64,000 nt of DNA from Georhizobium profundi (GTDB lineage: Bacteria > Pseudomonadota > Alphaproteobacteria > Rhizobiales > Rhizobiaceae): assembly GCF_003952725.1 (NCBI RefSeq), contig NZ_CP032509.1, positions 892,001-956,000 on the forward strand, written 5' to 3'. A program made the position numbers and the translations under genes. This document shows, in pieces, positions 35,442 through 44,703 of this stretch; within the stretch, counting starts at the first letter, position 1, and every line of letters starts with the position of its first letter. Under the pieces are notes generated by a model. It was not told where the DNA came from. It did no database searches and saw nothing but the letters and a program-made list of their open reading frames with translations.

Positions 35442-36968
35442 TCAATCTTGCCGCGTGATCAGCGACTGGCCCGTCATGGCAGCGGGCTGGGGAATGCCCG
35501 CCATGGCGAGGAGTGTCGGTGCCACATCGGCGAGAATGCCGTCCCGGATGCTGCACTTGCCGGGCATGCGCACGATCACCGGCACTGGGTTCAGCGTGTG
35601 TGCCGTGTGCGGTTGACCGGTGACGGCGTCGATCATCTCTTCGCAATTGCCGTGATCGGCGATGACCAAAAGCTGGCCACCAACCCGGTCGAGAGCCGCG
35701 CAGACACGGCCGATCGCATGGTCGACTGTCTCGACGGCCTTTATGGCGGCGTCGATGATGCCGGTGTGGCCGACCATGTCGGGGTTGGCATAGTTGATGA
35801 CGATGACGTCGAAGCGGTTGCTGTCGATCGCGCTCACCAGCCGGTCGGTCAATTCATGTGCCGACATCTCGGGCTGCTTGTCATAGGTCGCGACCGCCGG
35901 CGATGCGACGAGGATCCGGTCTTCGCCTTCAAACGGTGTTTCGAGACCACCGTTCAGGAAATAAGTGACATGCGGGTACTTCTCGGTCTCTGCCATGTGC
36001 AACTGCTGCAGACCCGCCTTGGAGACCGTTTCAGCCAAGCCGTCTTCCAGCGTCTGCGGCGCAAAAAGCGGGTGAACCAGCGGGTCGAGTTCGCTGCCAT
36101 AGGACACCATGCCGATGGTCGACGAGAACGCGATCGGGCGCTTGCGCTCGAAGCCATCGAAATCTGGGTCGGTCAGTGCACTCAGGATCTGGCGCGCGCG
36201 GTCGGCGCGGAAGTTAAAGAAGATCAGCCCGTCGCCATCATGCATCCCGGCATAGTCACCGATCACCGTCGGCAGGATGAATTCGTCCGTCAGGCCGCGA
36301 GCCGTGGCCGTTTCGATGGCGTCGCTGGCAGATACCGCGTGTTCGCCTTCGGCGTCGACCATGGCGCCGTAGGCCTTCCCGACGCGCTCCCAACGGCGGT
36401 CGCGGTCCATGGCGTAGTATCGGCCGCTGACGGTCACGACCCGGGCGCCGGCCGGAAGTTCAGCCTCGAATGTCGCGAGAAATTCGCGTGCCGAAGCCGG
36501 TGCCGTGTCGCGGCCATCGGTGAAGGCGTGGATGAGAACCTCGAGGCCCGCCTCGGTAAGGATACGGGCGAGCGCCACGGCATGGTGCATATGCGCATGG
36601 ACGCCGCCATCGGAAACGAGGCCGGCGAGGTGGCATCGCCCGCCGGCTGCCTCAATCTTCTCAAGAATGCCGCTCGCCACGACGGCCCGCTTAAGCTCTC
36701 CATCAGCGATCGCGGTGTCGATGCGGGGCAGGGTCTGCATCACGATGCGGCCGGCGCCGATATTGAGGTGGCCGACCTCGGAATTGCCCATCTGGCCTTC
36801 GGGGAGACCGACGGCCGGACCGAACGTCGTCAGCGTCGCATGGGGGCACGTGGCGCGCAGCTTGTCGAAATTCGGCGTGCTGGCCAGCGCGACAGCGTTG
36901 CCGGTGGTCTCGGCGCGCTCGCCCCAGCCATCGAGGATCATGAGAAGTGTGGGCTTTGCGCGCTGCAT
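35442..36968 (-). CDS. gpmI: 2,3-bisphosphoglycerate-independent phosphoglycerate mutase
   Basis: 508 residues, the normal length for the di-manganese enzyme that interconverts 3- and 2-phosphoglycerate in glycolysis. Seen: LLMILDGWGER, the phosphoserine nucleophile in GQMGNSEVGHLNIGAGR, GGVHAH, HAFTDGRDT, FNFRADRARQ, and metal ligands in NYANPDMVGHTG and VIADHGNCE. Several in-frame ATGs exist (37007, 36998, 36977, 36968); I choose 36968 because it gives the usual short N-terminus and has GAGG upstream. It is divergent from a FixK-box-controlled stress-protein operon, so it may share microaerobic control. Confidence 0.93.
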   Translation of the reverse strand: MQRAKPTLLMILDGWGERAETTGNAVALASTPNFDKLRATCPHATLTTFGPAVGLPEGQMGNSEVGHLNIGAGRIVMQTLPRIDTAIADGELKRAVVASGILEKIEAAGGRCHLAGLVSDGGVHAHMHHAVALARILTEAGLEVLIHAFTDGRDTAPASAREFLATFEAELPAGARVVTVSGRYYAMDRDRRWERVGKAYGAMVDAEGEHAVSASDAIETATARGLTDEFILPTVIGDYAGMHDGDGLIFFNFRADRARQILSALTDPDFDGFERKRPIAFSSTIGMVSYGSELDPLVHPLFAPQTLEDGLAETVSKAGLQQLHMAETEKYPHVTYFLNGGLETPFEGEDRILVASPAVATYDKQPEMSAHELTDRLVSAIDSNRFDVIVINYANPDMVGHTGIIDAAIKAVETVDHAIGRVCAALDRVGGQLLVIADHGNCEEMIDAVTGQPHTAHTLNPVPVIVRMPGKCSIRDGILADVAPTLLAMAGIPQPAAMTGQSLITRQD

Positions 36969-37134
36969 GATCGGCATCCTCTGGTCCAGGTCTTTCATCT
37001 GCTTCATACGCGATGAGACCGTATGAAGCGCTGATGCCGCCCCGCGGAGCAGATGTCAAACACTAGCGCATGCGCGCCCGCAAGCTTGATAAAGAGCAAG
37101 CCGGCCGGTCGCCTGGCGGCGCAAAGGCCAAATC

Positions 37135-37148
37135 TTGATCGTGATCAA
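37135..37148. promoter_or_regulatory. FNR/FixK box upstream of the first universal stress gene
   Basis: TTGATCGTGATCAA, a perfect palindromic TTGAT-N4-ATCAA site, 66 bp upstream of the ATG at 37214. A class II position (-41.5) would place transcription start near 37183. A degenerate second copy TTGATAAAGAGCAA lies at 37086-37099. Faces gpmI on the other side. Confidence 0.8.
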
Positions 37149-37213
37149 GAGGCGCTGTCCGGCGCAATGCTAGCGTGCAGCTGAAACTGCATGTCAGCCA
37201 GCAGGCGACTTTC

Positions 37214-38050
37214 ATGAAATCCCGCGTCCTCCTGTGCTTCATCGAAGAAAATGGCCCTTCGGCGCTTCTGGAGAACGCGATCGCCATGGGGCAGGACGAC
37301 GGTCTTCATGTGCGCTGCGTCGTGGTCGCAGCTGCACCCTTGATGCCGATCGGGACGCGTCGTGCGGAGACGTGGCAGCACTGGAAAGAAGCCCAGAAGC
37401 AGGTCAAGGCGGCGCTCGAACATCGGGTGGCCAGCGTTTCGGCGCAGTTGCAGCGTCATGACGTGGAGGGCGAGGTGCTGCATCTCATTATCGAGGGCAA
37501 CACGATCGCCGATGTGGCGGGCCTCTACGCGCGCTACGCAGACATCACCATCGCGGCAGCGCCGACGAAGGCGTCCAGCAGGTTTCACCGCGAGATTGTG
37601 GAAGGGCTGATCTTCCGCAGCGGGCGGCCCTTTCTGCTGGTGCCGGAAACGTCGTCGGCGACATTGAAACCAAGACGCGTTCTCATCGGCTGGAATGGCT
37701 CGATCCCGGCTGCACGGGCGCTGACGGCATCGCTCGACATGCTGGCGAGTGCCGAGGCTGTGACTGTCTGCATGATCGATCCCGTTGCGCGCGAATGGGC
37801 GAATGGCGAAGAACCGGGCTTCGACATTGCCGTCTATCTCGCGCATCATGACATTCGCGCAGATGTCGAGATTGTCGATTCCCGGGGCCAGGATGCCGGC
37901 CTCGTCCTGCTCGACAAAGCCCGCGAAAAAGGTGCCGACCTGCTGGTCATGGGTGCGTATGGCCATTCGCGGCTGGTGGAATGGATCATCGGAGGCAGCA
38001 CGCGGGAGGTGCTGGCGGCGGCACATCTGCCGGTCCTGTTTGCCCATTGA
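37214..38050 (+). CDS. tandem-domain universal stress protein (UspA family)
   Basis: 278 residues, two Usp domains. The second domain (from about KPRRVLIGWNGSIPAARAL) ends with the nucleotide-binding pattern MGAYGHSRLVEWIIGGSTREVL; the first is more diverged. Usp proteins bind ATP or AMP and support survival under energy or oxygen stress. ATG 37214 is preferred over 37175. The stop (TGA) overlaps the probable TTG start of the P1B-5 ATPase. Controlled by a perfect FNR/FixK box upstream. Confidence 0.9.
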   Translation: MKSRVLLCFIEENGPSALLENAIAMGQDDGLHVRCVVVAAAPLMPIGTRRAETWQHWKEAQKQVKAALEHRVASVSAQLQRHDVEGEVLHLIIEGNTIADVAGLYARYADITIAAAPTKASSRFHREIVEGLIFRSGRPFLLVPETSSATLKPRRVLIGWNGSIPAARALTASLDMLASAEAVTVCMIDPVAREWANGEEPGFDIAVYLAHHDIRADVEIVDSRGQDAGLVLLDKAREKGADLLVMGAYGHSRLVEWIIGGSTREVLAAAHLPVLFAH

Positions 38051-40362
38051 ACGGCTATTCGGTGCGTTCTCGATCGCCGCAGTTCATCGACAAGCTCATC
38101 TCACCGAAAGTGCATCGCGTCGTCGCGGCGCTGGCCGTGTTGTCGCTTGGAGCAGGCTTCGGACTTTGGGTCGTCGACGCACAGACCGTTGCGCATCAAG
38201 TCTGGATGGCTGGCACAGTCCCGGCGGTCGCACTGCTCGGCCTCGTCATCCTTTGCTCGATCCTCGAAGGGCGTGTGGGTGTCGACGGGGTGGCGCTGAT
38301 CGCCATGGGGGCAGCCCTCGTTCTCGGTGAGCCGTTGGCGGGCCTGATCGTCGCGATCATGTACACGGGCGGTACGCTTCTGGAAGCCTATGCGACGGGC
38401 CGGGCCGAGCGGGATCTCAAGCGCCTGGAGGATCGGGCGCCACGGGTTGCGCATCGGGTCGTGGATGGACAGGTCGAGACAGTGCCGGTCGGCTCTGTCG
38501 CAGTCGGCGATCTCCTGAGGGTGCGCGCGGGAGAGATCGTACCGGTCGATGGTATCGTGGAGGGCGAAGCCCTGGTCGACGAGGCGGCGGTGACGGGCGA
38601 GCCCTATGCGGTTGCCAAGACGTCAGGGCAGGCCGTCAGAAGCGGCACGGTCAATGCCGGGGAAGCTTTCGGGTTTCGCGCGACGGCCATTTCAGAAGAA
38701 AGCACCTACGCCGGCATTGTGCGGATGGTGCGCGCGGCCGGTGAAGCCCGGGCGCCGTTCATTCGAATGGCGGACCGATATGCCGTGCTTTTCCTGCCAT
38801 TCACGCTGATCGTGGCGGGTGGAGCTTGGGCGGCCTCGTCGGATCCCATCCGCGCATTGGCGGTTCTCGTCGTCGCCACGCCCTGCCCGCTGATTATCGC
38901 CGCGCCGGTCGCCTTCGTTGCCGGCATATCGCGGGCCGCGCGGCGCGGCATTCTCATCAAGGGTGGCGCGGTGGTGGAAGCGCTGGCGGACGTGCAGTCT
39001 GCGATCTTCGACAAGACCGGAACGCTGACGCTCGGCGGCGCGCGGATCGTGGCTATCGAAACGGCGCCGGGGGTTGATCCTGACGCCGTTCTGCAGCTGG
39101 CTGCATCGCTCGAACAGGCGTCGCGTCACAGTCTGGCAACGACGATCGTGGAGACGGCCCGCATGCGCGGATTGCCATTGGTCCATCCCGGTCAGGTTAA
39201 AGAATATCGCGGCTCCGGTCTCGAAGGCGTGGTGGGCGATGTTGCCGTCAAGGCAGGCAGCCTCTCCGTGGTGCATGCGGGCGAAGACCTTCCGCAATGG
39301 GCCGAAGTTGCGCTGCGCCGTGCCCGGTGGCGGTCCGCGCTCACGGTCTTTGTGGCTGTCGATGGCAAGCTGAGTGGCTGTTTGCTGCTGGCAGATGAAT
39401 TGCGCACCGAAGCGCCTGGAGCGCTTTCGAGCCTCCGGGCGCTTGGCATTCGTCCGCTGACCATGTTGACCGGCGACGATCCGGATACGGCGGCGATGCT
39501 GGCCTCGGGCCTGCCGCTCGATGCCGTCCAGGCACATTGCACACCTGCCGACAAGATCGAGGCGGTTCGCCAGCGGCAGGCGACAGGCTCGGTTGCCATG
39601 ATCGGCGATGGGATCAACGACGCTCCGGCGCTTGCGGCGGCCAATGTCGGCATCGCCATGGGTGCGCGCGGCGCAAATGCCTCGACCGAGGCCGCCGACG
39701 TGGTGCTTCTGGTAGAGAATTTGAACCGCGCGCCGGAGGCCATTGCGATCGCGCGGCGAACCCGGCGGATTGCTTCGCAAAGTGTCATCGGCGGGCTCGG
39801 TCTTTCCGTCATCGCGATGGGCTTTGCCGCACTCGGCCATCTGCCGCCCGTGGCCGGTGCGCTGATCCAGGAAGCAATCGACGTCGTCGTCATTGCGAAC
39901 GCGCTTCGGGCGCTGTCTGGAGCACCCGGACGGCTCCTGCGCATGGAAAGCGACGATGTGAGCGCGGTCGCCCACGCGCATGCATCGATCAGCCAGGCAC
40001 TCGCCACATTGCAGGCGCTGGCCGATCGGCTTGAAACCGCAAGCGGCAGCGATGCGGCAGCGCTGATCGGAGAAGCAAGCGCGGTCGTCGACAGCGTCAT
40101 CCTCGTTCATGAACGTGAAGACGATCGCGTTCGATATCCGGCACTCTTGTCGTCGCCGCATCACGCTGCCCTGCTGACCTCGCTCGGTTACGCGCATAGC
40201 GAGATCATGCGCATCGCAGGTCTGCTGTCGATGATGACCCGCGACCTGGGTGAGCGCGCGCCCGATCCGTCGCTGGCTCGCGACGCGCAGCGAGCGATCG
40301 AGCGCCTGGTCGTCCTCGTTCAACTGCACAACCGACAGGAAGATGCCATCGCCGGCGATTGA
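38047..40362 (+). CDS. P1B-5-type metal ATPase with C-terminal hemerythrin-like domain
   Basis: About 771 residues. Seen: TPCPL in the metal-binding M4 helix (residues 278-282), phosphorylation motif DKTGTLT (Asp 322), TGEP, the nucleotide-binding His-Ser region (SRHSLATTI) and GDGINDAPAL, and QEAIDV near 608-613 in the last helix. TPCP plus QExxD defines P1B-5, the group containing S. meliloti Nia (Ni/Fe efflux). The last about 120 residues carry His/Glu/Asp clusters (VHEREDDRVRYPAL, GYAHSEIMRI, LHNRQEDAI), as in hemerythrin-like tails known on P1B-5 pumps. There is no N-terminal metal domain. The start is TTG 38047 (overlapping the Usp stop) or GTG 38062. Confidence 0.88.
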   Translation: MNGYSVRSRSPQFIDKLISPKVHRVVAALAVLSLGAGFGLWVVDAQTVAHQVWMAGTVPAVALLGLVILCSILEGRVGVDGVALIAMGAALVLGEPLAGLIVAIMYTGGTLLEAYATGRAERDLKRLEDRAPRVAHRVVDGQVETVPVGSVAVGDLLRVRAGEIVPVDGIVEGEALVDEAAVTGEPYAVAKTSGQAVRSGTVNAGEAFGFRATAISEESTYAGIVRMVRAAGEARAPFIRMADRYAVLFLPFTLIVAGGAWAASSDPIRALAVLVVATPCPLIIAAPVAFVAGISRAARRGILIKGGAVVEALADVQSAIFDKTGTLTLGGARIVAIETAPGVDPDAVLQLAASLEQASRHSLATTIVETARMRGLPLVHPGQVKEYRGSGLEGVVGDVAVKAGSLSVVHAGEDLPQWAEVALRRARWRSALTVFVAVDGKLSGCLLLADELRTEAPGALSSLRALGIRPLTMLTGDDPDTAAMLASGLPLDAVQAHCTPADKIEAVRQRQATGSVAMIGDGINDAPALAAANVGIAMGARGANASTEAADVVLLVENLNRAPEAIAIARRTRRIASQSVIGGLGLSVIAMGFAALGHLPPVAGALIQEAIDVVVIANALRALSGAPGRLLRMESDDVSAVAHAHASISQALATLQALADRLETASGSDAAALIGEASAVVDSVILVHEREDDRVRYPALLSSPHHAALLTSLGYAHSEIMRIAGLLSMMTRDLGERAPDPSLARDAQRAIERLVVLVQLHNRQEDAIAGD

Positions 40363-40375
40363 AAGTTGTCGGAAG

Positions 40376-40389
40376 TTGATCTTGCGCAA
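40376..40389. promoter_or_regulatory. FixK-type box upstream of the second universal stress gene
   Basis: TTGATCTTGCGCAA fits the relaxed FixK form TTGA-N6-GCAA but matches only three of five right-arm bases of the FNR consensus. Its centre lies 67 bp before the ATG at 40450, leaving room for a class II promoter and a short leader. Confidence 0.5.
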
Positions 40390-40449
40390 GGTGCCCCGGG
40401 CCCGGCCGGTCTATGCACGATACGCGGCTGTGACCAAGGAGATGCGACC

Positions 40450-41286
40450 ATGACCTTCAAGACAGTGCTGAACATCGTCGGCCATGAGCAGGGCGACGGC
40501 GACATCAAGCTTGCGATGGACCTGTGCGAGAGCGCCGACGCGCATCTCAGCCTGCTGGTGATGGGCATCGCCGCGCCGCCTCCGATCGGGGACTACGCCT
40601 CGGTGATCTCTGACGCGTGGCTCGAGGAACGCCAGGCGGATATGGAGCGGCTTGGCGAACGCGCGGAGGAAATCGAGGCTCTCGTGGCGGTGCGCGGCGT
40701 TTCTGCCGATCTCAGCTCGGAATATGTGGAGACGGCGGCCGCCGACGACGTGGTGGGGCTTCGCGCACGCTACTGCGACGTTGCGGTCATGGGGCCGGAC
40801 CTTCTGGCAACCCACCACCTCAAATATCGTGTTGCCAACGGCGTGCTCTTTCACGCGCAGCGGCCCCTGCTCCTGATGCCGGCCGGCGTGCCCGCGACGC
40901 TTTCTCCGAAGCGCATCGTCATTGGCTGGAATTCGACGCTCGAATCCGCACGTGCCGTGCGCGAGGCCTTGGACATGATCGATGGCGCCGATGACGTTCG
41001 GGTGGTGCTGGTCGATCCAAAAACCTCCGATCGAGCGAATGGGCCGGAGCCTGGGGCAGATATCGCCGCCTATCTGGCGCGTCACGGCGCCAAGGTCACA
41101 GTCGAGCGGTTGCCAAGCGGTGGCGAGATGGCGGGCGCCATCCTGATGCAACACGCCCGGGACGTCTCTGCCGACATGCTGGTTCTCGGCGCATACGGGC
41201 ACTCGCGTTTACGCCAACGCATGTTTGGCGGTGTCACAAGCATGATGCTCGACGCGCCTGAACTGCCGACCTTTCTGGCGCGCTAG
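40450..41286 (+). CDS. tandem-domain universal stress protein (UspA family)
   Basis: 278 residues, the same length and organisation as the Usp at 37214 but clearly diverged. The C-terminal domain has KRIVIGWNSTLESARAV and LGAYGHSRLRQRMFGGVTSMML. ATG 40450 is preceded by AAGGAG; the frame upstream is spacer. It lies 87 bp after the ATPase with its own FixK-type box, and converges on the FixK-like gene with a 32-bp gap. Probably co-induced under low oxygen. Confidence 0.9.
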   Translation: MTFKTVLNIVGHEQGDGDIKLAMDLCESADAHLSLLVMGIAAPPPIGDYASVISDAWLEERQADMERLGERAEEIEALVAVRGVSADLSSEYVETAAADDVVGLRARYCDVAVMGPDLLATHHLKYRVANGVLFHAQRPLLLMPAGVPATLSPKRIVIGWNSTLESARAVREALDMIDGADDVRVVLVDPKTSDRANGPEPGADIAAYLARHGAKVTVERLPSGGEMAGAILMQHARDVSADMLVLGAYGHSRLRQRMFGGVTSMMLDAPELPTFLAR

Positions 41287-41318
41287 GGAGCCTCTGCGGC
41301 TAGTCGGTAAAATCCCGT

Positions 41319-41984
41319 CTAATCAAAATCGGGACCGAGACCAGCGCGGCGCTTCAGCTGATCAGGTTCCAGAATGATGACGTTGTGCGGCCCGGCGGCG
41401 TCGATGACGCGGTCGGACCGCAAGCGTTTTAATCCGCGGCACACTGTTTCGACCGTCAGGCCGAGATGATCCGCGATGTCGACGCGTGACATGTCGAGCC
41501 GCACCCTGCTGCCGCGGCTGATCGGGCCGTTAAGCCTTCCTGCCAGCCTCACCAGGAAATAGCTGATGCCTTCATCTGCATCCTTGTGGAGATGCATTAG
41601 GGTCTCGGCCTGGATGTCCCAGGGTTCCCGATCGAGCGCAGCCTTCACCGCTTCGGCCTGGTCGGCTGGCAGATGCGAAAGCTCCACGCGGTGCACCCGA
41701 CGCAACCGGCATTCCTGCAGGGCCTCGGCGGTCAGAAGCCGCATGCCATCATGGGAGAGGCTGAAAACGCCGTTGCCGACGACGAAGCTTGCAATCATGC
41801 GCTTGCCGTTCGGCTGGATGTGCGAGAGCGCGATCAGCCCGCTCTCCAGAAGATGGATATCGCTGCCGGAATCGCCCTCCACGAATAGTGCCCGACCCGC
41901 TGAGAGTGTCTCCGAACGATGCGCGGAAAATGCGCTCAAGAGGGGGCTCGTCGGCACCTGCTGCAACCGGGGCGGCGGGCTCAT
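41319..41984 (-). CDS. FixK-like Crp/Fnr transcriptional regulator
   Basis: 221 residues. A cyclic-nucleotide-binding-like fold (LFVEGDSGSDIHLLESGLIALSHIQPNGKRMIASFVVG) is followed by a C-terminal HTH MSRVDIADHLGLTVETVCRGLKRL. The recognition helix E-T-V-C-R keeps the Glu and Arg that FNR/FixK use to read TTGAT half-sites. The FNR N-terminal cysteine cluster is absent, so it is FixK-like and not itself an Fe-S oxygen sensor. The start is ATG 41984; upstream sequence is spacer. Two TTGAT-type boxes lie within 5 kb at the stress genes, the obvious candidate targets. Confidence 0.88.
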   Translation of the reverse strand: MSPPPRLQQVPTSPLLSAFSAHRSETLSAGRALFVEGDSGSDIHLLESGLIALSHIQPNGKRMIASFVVGNGVFSLSHDGMRLLTAEALQECRLRRVHRVELSHLPADQAEAVKAALDREPWDIQAETLMHLHKDADEGISYFLVRLAGRLNGPISRGSRVRLDMSRVDIADHLGLTVETVCRGLKRLRSDRVIDAAGPHNVIILEPDQLKRRAGLGPDFD

Positions 41985-42078
41985 GTCGTGATCGAGCCCA
42001 GCCGGATTTGGCGGTCCAGGCGTCCTTTTTATGTCTCTGAGATGGATTTGCACGGGTCTGTCCTCGCGTCCTGTGAAA

Positions 42079-43302
42079 TCAATGTGTCTTGCTGAGCGTT
42101 CCTCCAACCGCATCGAGCAGCGTGCCGTCATCCGACCCAAGCTCCCACAGGATCACACCAGCATGACCCTGACGGCGGGCGAACTCGGTCTTCGCGGCGA
42201 CGGAACGGGCGTTGTCGTAGGAAATCCAAACGCCCTCGACGGCGTTGTAGAGGTAAGGCACCTCTGCCTGCTCGTTCCAGAACACCTGGAAGCCCTGTTG
42301 GAGCGGTCGAGCGGTGACAAGGTCTCTGTAGGCAATGCCGTCGCCGCTCCAGATGTCGGTGCCTGCAGGATCGCCGGGCCGGAGCAGGCCATCGCCTGAC
42401 CCCGACACCTGCGAGAATGCGCGCCCATAGAACGGAATTCCAACCGCAAGCTTGGAGGCGGCAACCCCGGCTGCCTGCCAGGCTGCCATGCTGGCCGCGA
42501 TGTTCGCGTCGGACTTTGGATCGCCGGGGATCGGCGCAAGCGGCGCGTTGAAATTGGTGACCGTCGCGCCAGCGTGATAGTCGTAGGTCATGACGTTGAT
42601 GCGGTCGACGTGGTCCGCGAGATCCTGCGGATAGGTCAATGCGATCATGCCGGGGGAGGCCGCAACGGCGACGGTGAGTTCCAGCGCATCGCCATCGCTG
42701 AATCCATCCAGCGCTTCTCGAATGTCAGCGAGCAGCAGGGACAGGTTTTCGCGATCGGCCGGCGTTCCTTCCTCGAGACCCCCGGCGACGGGGTACTCCC
42801 AGTCGATGTCGACACCATCGAAGAGGCCGGGATAGGGACGGAAGAACACGTCGAGGATCGATTGTGCAAAGCGCGCCCTGCCGTCTGCCGTGGAGGCCAG
42901 GCTGCTGAAGGGCGCCGATCCGGTCCAGCCTCCAAACGCCACGAGGATCTTCAGGTGCGGATGCGCCTGTTTCAAAGCGTGGAGGCGCTGAAAGGTGCCT
43001 GAGACCGGGATGCCGGTCGTTGATGCATCGACCCGTTGCGGCTCGTCTTCACAAGCATCGATCTCCGAGCAGGGATCGGCGAGTGCCGCCTCTCCATCCT
43101 CGTCGATCGCGCCAAACGCGTAGATGATGTGCGTCAGCTTGTCGGCAGCGAGGTCATCGAACAGTTCGGGCCGATCGGCGGCGCTCCACCATGACAGATA
43201 GCCGGCCACGGTGAAGTCCTCCGCGCGTGTCGTAACAGCCGAAGCCGCAGCAAGCAGCATGCTCGCTGCCATAACGCTGATGAGATGCCGCCGCCGCGCC
43301 AT
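42079..43302 (-). CDS. secreted glycoside hydrolase family 18 protein (chitinase-like)
   Basis: 407 residues. Seen: a signal peptide MARRRHLISVMAASMLLAAASAVTTRAE and a GH18 barrel with VAFGGWTGS, the catalytic DGVDIDWEYP (acid Glu at about residue 169), INVMTYDYHAGA and VGIPFYGRAF, and the late GVILWELGSDDG. The catalytic set is complete, so it should hydrolyse beta-linked GlcNAc polymers in the periplasm or outside. ATG 43302 lies 2 bp after the export-protein stop. As part of the polysaccharide operon it probably trims or releases that polymer rather than digesting external chitin (inference). Confidence 0.92.
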   Translation of the reverse strand: MARRRHLISVMAASMLLAAASAVTTRAEDFTVAGYLSWWSAADRPELFDDLAADKLTHIIYAFGAIDEDGEAALADPCSEIDACEDEPQRVDASTTGIPVSGTFQRLHALKQAHPHLKILVAFGGWTGSAPFSSLASTADGRARFAQSILDVFFRPYPGLFDGVDIDWEYPVAGGLEEGTPADRENLSLLLADIREALDGFSDGDALELTVAVAASPGMIALTYPQDLADHVDRINVMTYDYHAGATVTNFNAPLAPIPGDPKSDANIAASMAAWQAAGVAASKLAVGIPFYGRAFSQVSGSGDGLLRPGDPAGTDIWSGDGIAYRDLVTARPLQQGFQVFWNEQAEVPYLYNAVEGVWISYDNARSVAAKTEFARRQGHAGVILWELGSDDGTLLDAVGGTLSKTH

Positions 43303-43304
43303 CG

Positions 43305-44666
43305 TCACAGTCCTGCCGTCTGGCGCTCGTCCTTGGCGCTGATGATGTTGAGCAAGTCTCCCGGATGCATCTCGGTGAAGCTGTGCGCCGGCAGGTGCTC
43401 CAGACCATCCGGCGTGCGCCGTACGATCTCCATGCGCATGTGGCCGTCACCCTCTTCAAAGGCGGCTGTATCGAGCGTCGCCACGCGCGCGAGCACCTGA
43501 GCGAGGCTCGACCGTGTAGCTTCTTCCTGGGCGACGGTTGCGCGCAAGGTCTGCAACTCGCGCTCGACCGCGATCTGTTGTGCGATCTCGTCATCACGCT
43601 CCTGGAGCTGGACTTCGGTAATGTTGCGCTCGAGCCGCGTCATCGCTGCGCGCAGTTCGTTCCAGGCCGCGCGAGCATTGGACAGTTCGCTCCGTGCCAC
43701 ATGCACATTCTGGTCGGTTGTCGCTCCACGTCGCCGCAATTCGTTCAGCACATCGACCCGCTGGATCTTTTCCATCATGGTCTCTTCGGCATCCGCGATG
43801 CTCTGCTCGATGAGCGCACGTTCGGCGGAGAGTGACGTCAGCATGGTGGCGCGTGCCGCACGGCGGGCTTCGACGCCGTTTCGCTCCAGATCCCGCAATG
43901 CGGAAGCTTCCGCCCGCAGATCTTCCGCGGCGCGGGGACCGGCGACATTGCGCAACTGTTCGACGAGCCGAGAACTGCTGCGGTGTGTTTCGTCGGTCAG
44001 TACGGATGCGCGGGCCAGGACACCCTTGAGCCGGGATTCGGCCTGGCGCACGCGTTCCCGTTCGCGCATCAGATCGAGCTGGCGCCACTGGTCGCCATCG
44101 ATGCGGTCGCTCGCTCCGGCAAGAGCAAGCGCGTGCAGCACCGTCATGCCAGGAACGTAGGGAAAATGACCCGGCTGCGGGATCGCGCCCGCCACATAGA
44201 CCGGCTCGCGCGCGGTCAGCTGGATTGCGACCGCGACCTCGCCGTTGAAGAGCTCCTTGAACTGCTTCTTCAGCGTGTCTTCAAGTTGCGGGCTCGTCAG
44301 CATCGCGGTCTGAACGGGTCCGATCAACGGCAGGAAGATGAATCCATCCTGCTGGATGACATATTCGCCGGTGAGTTCCGAGCGTTCGACGAGGGCAGAG
44401 AGAACGCCGGCGTCGACGCCGGCCATATCCTCGCCGAAGCGCTCGAAAAAGGTGATGCGCAGCGTGTCGCCGATCGCGAAAGCCGTGCGGGCCTGTACGG
44501 TCGATGGCGGAAGCGCGGCTTGCTCGATCGCGGAGTGCAGCACCAGGTCTTCAGCCGAGATGGCAGGCGCTGGCGCAAGGGCCAGGTATGTCATGGCAGC
44601 CCCGGCGAGCAGCCGTGTGAGCGACAAAGGCCTTTGAAAAAAGCGATTTGATTTCGGAGAATGCAT
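43305..44666 (-). CDS. polysaccharide export protein, Wza/ExoF-like, with coiled-coil insert
   Basis: About 453 residues. Seen: an N-terminal signal region (LLAGAAMTYLALAPAPAISAE), a polysaccharide biosynthesis/export domain (YVIQQDGFIFLPLIGPVQTAMLT), a SLBB-like segment (VYVAGAIPQPGHFPYVPGMTVLHAL), then about 200 residues of heptad-rich alpha-helical coiled coil (about 205-400, full of Arg/Glu), and a final second SLBB-like stretch (EMHPGDLLNIIS). This is the ExoF-type periplasmic/outer-membrane export component. ATG 44666 is preferred (AAGGA 9 nt upstream); 44675 is also open. It follows the synthase by 37 bp. Confidence 0.87.
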   Translation of the reverse strand: MHSPKSNRFFQRPLSLTRLLAGAAMTYLALAPAPAISAEDLVLHSAIEQAALPPSTVQARTAFAIGDTLRITFFERFGEDMAGVDAGVLSALVERSELTGEYVIQQDGFIFLPLIGPVQTAMLTSPQLEDTLKKQFKELFNGEVAVAIQLTAREPVYVAGAIPQPGHFPYVPGMTVLHALALAGASDRIDGDQWRQLDLMRERERVRQAESRLKGVLARASVLTDETHRSSSRLVEQLRNVAGPRAAEDLRAEASALRDLERNGVEARRAARATMLTSLSAERALIEQSIADAEETMMEKIQRVDVLNELRRRGATTDQNVHVARSELSNARAAWNELRAAMTRLERNITEVQLQERDDEIAQQIAVERELQTLRATVAQEEATRSSLAQVLARVATLDTAAFEEGDGHMRMEIVRRTPDGLEHLPAHSFTEMHPGDLLNIISAKDERQTAGL

Positions 44667-44703
44667 AGGTCTCATTCCTTGTATCGCGGTGGCCGTGAAG
44701 CAT

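Noticed and set aside
37086..37099. Second FNR box TTGATAAAGAGCAA
   Set aside because: One right-arm mismatch; kept only as a degenerate copy beside the perfect site, not annotated on its own.
38692..40389. 565-codon minus-strand open frame
   Set aside because: Antisense to the P1B-5 ATPase, whose motifs are unambiguous on the plus strand.
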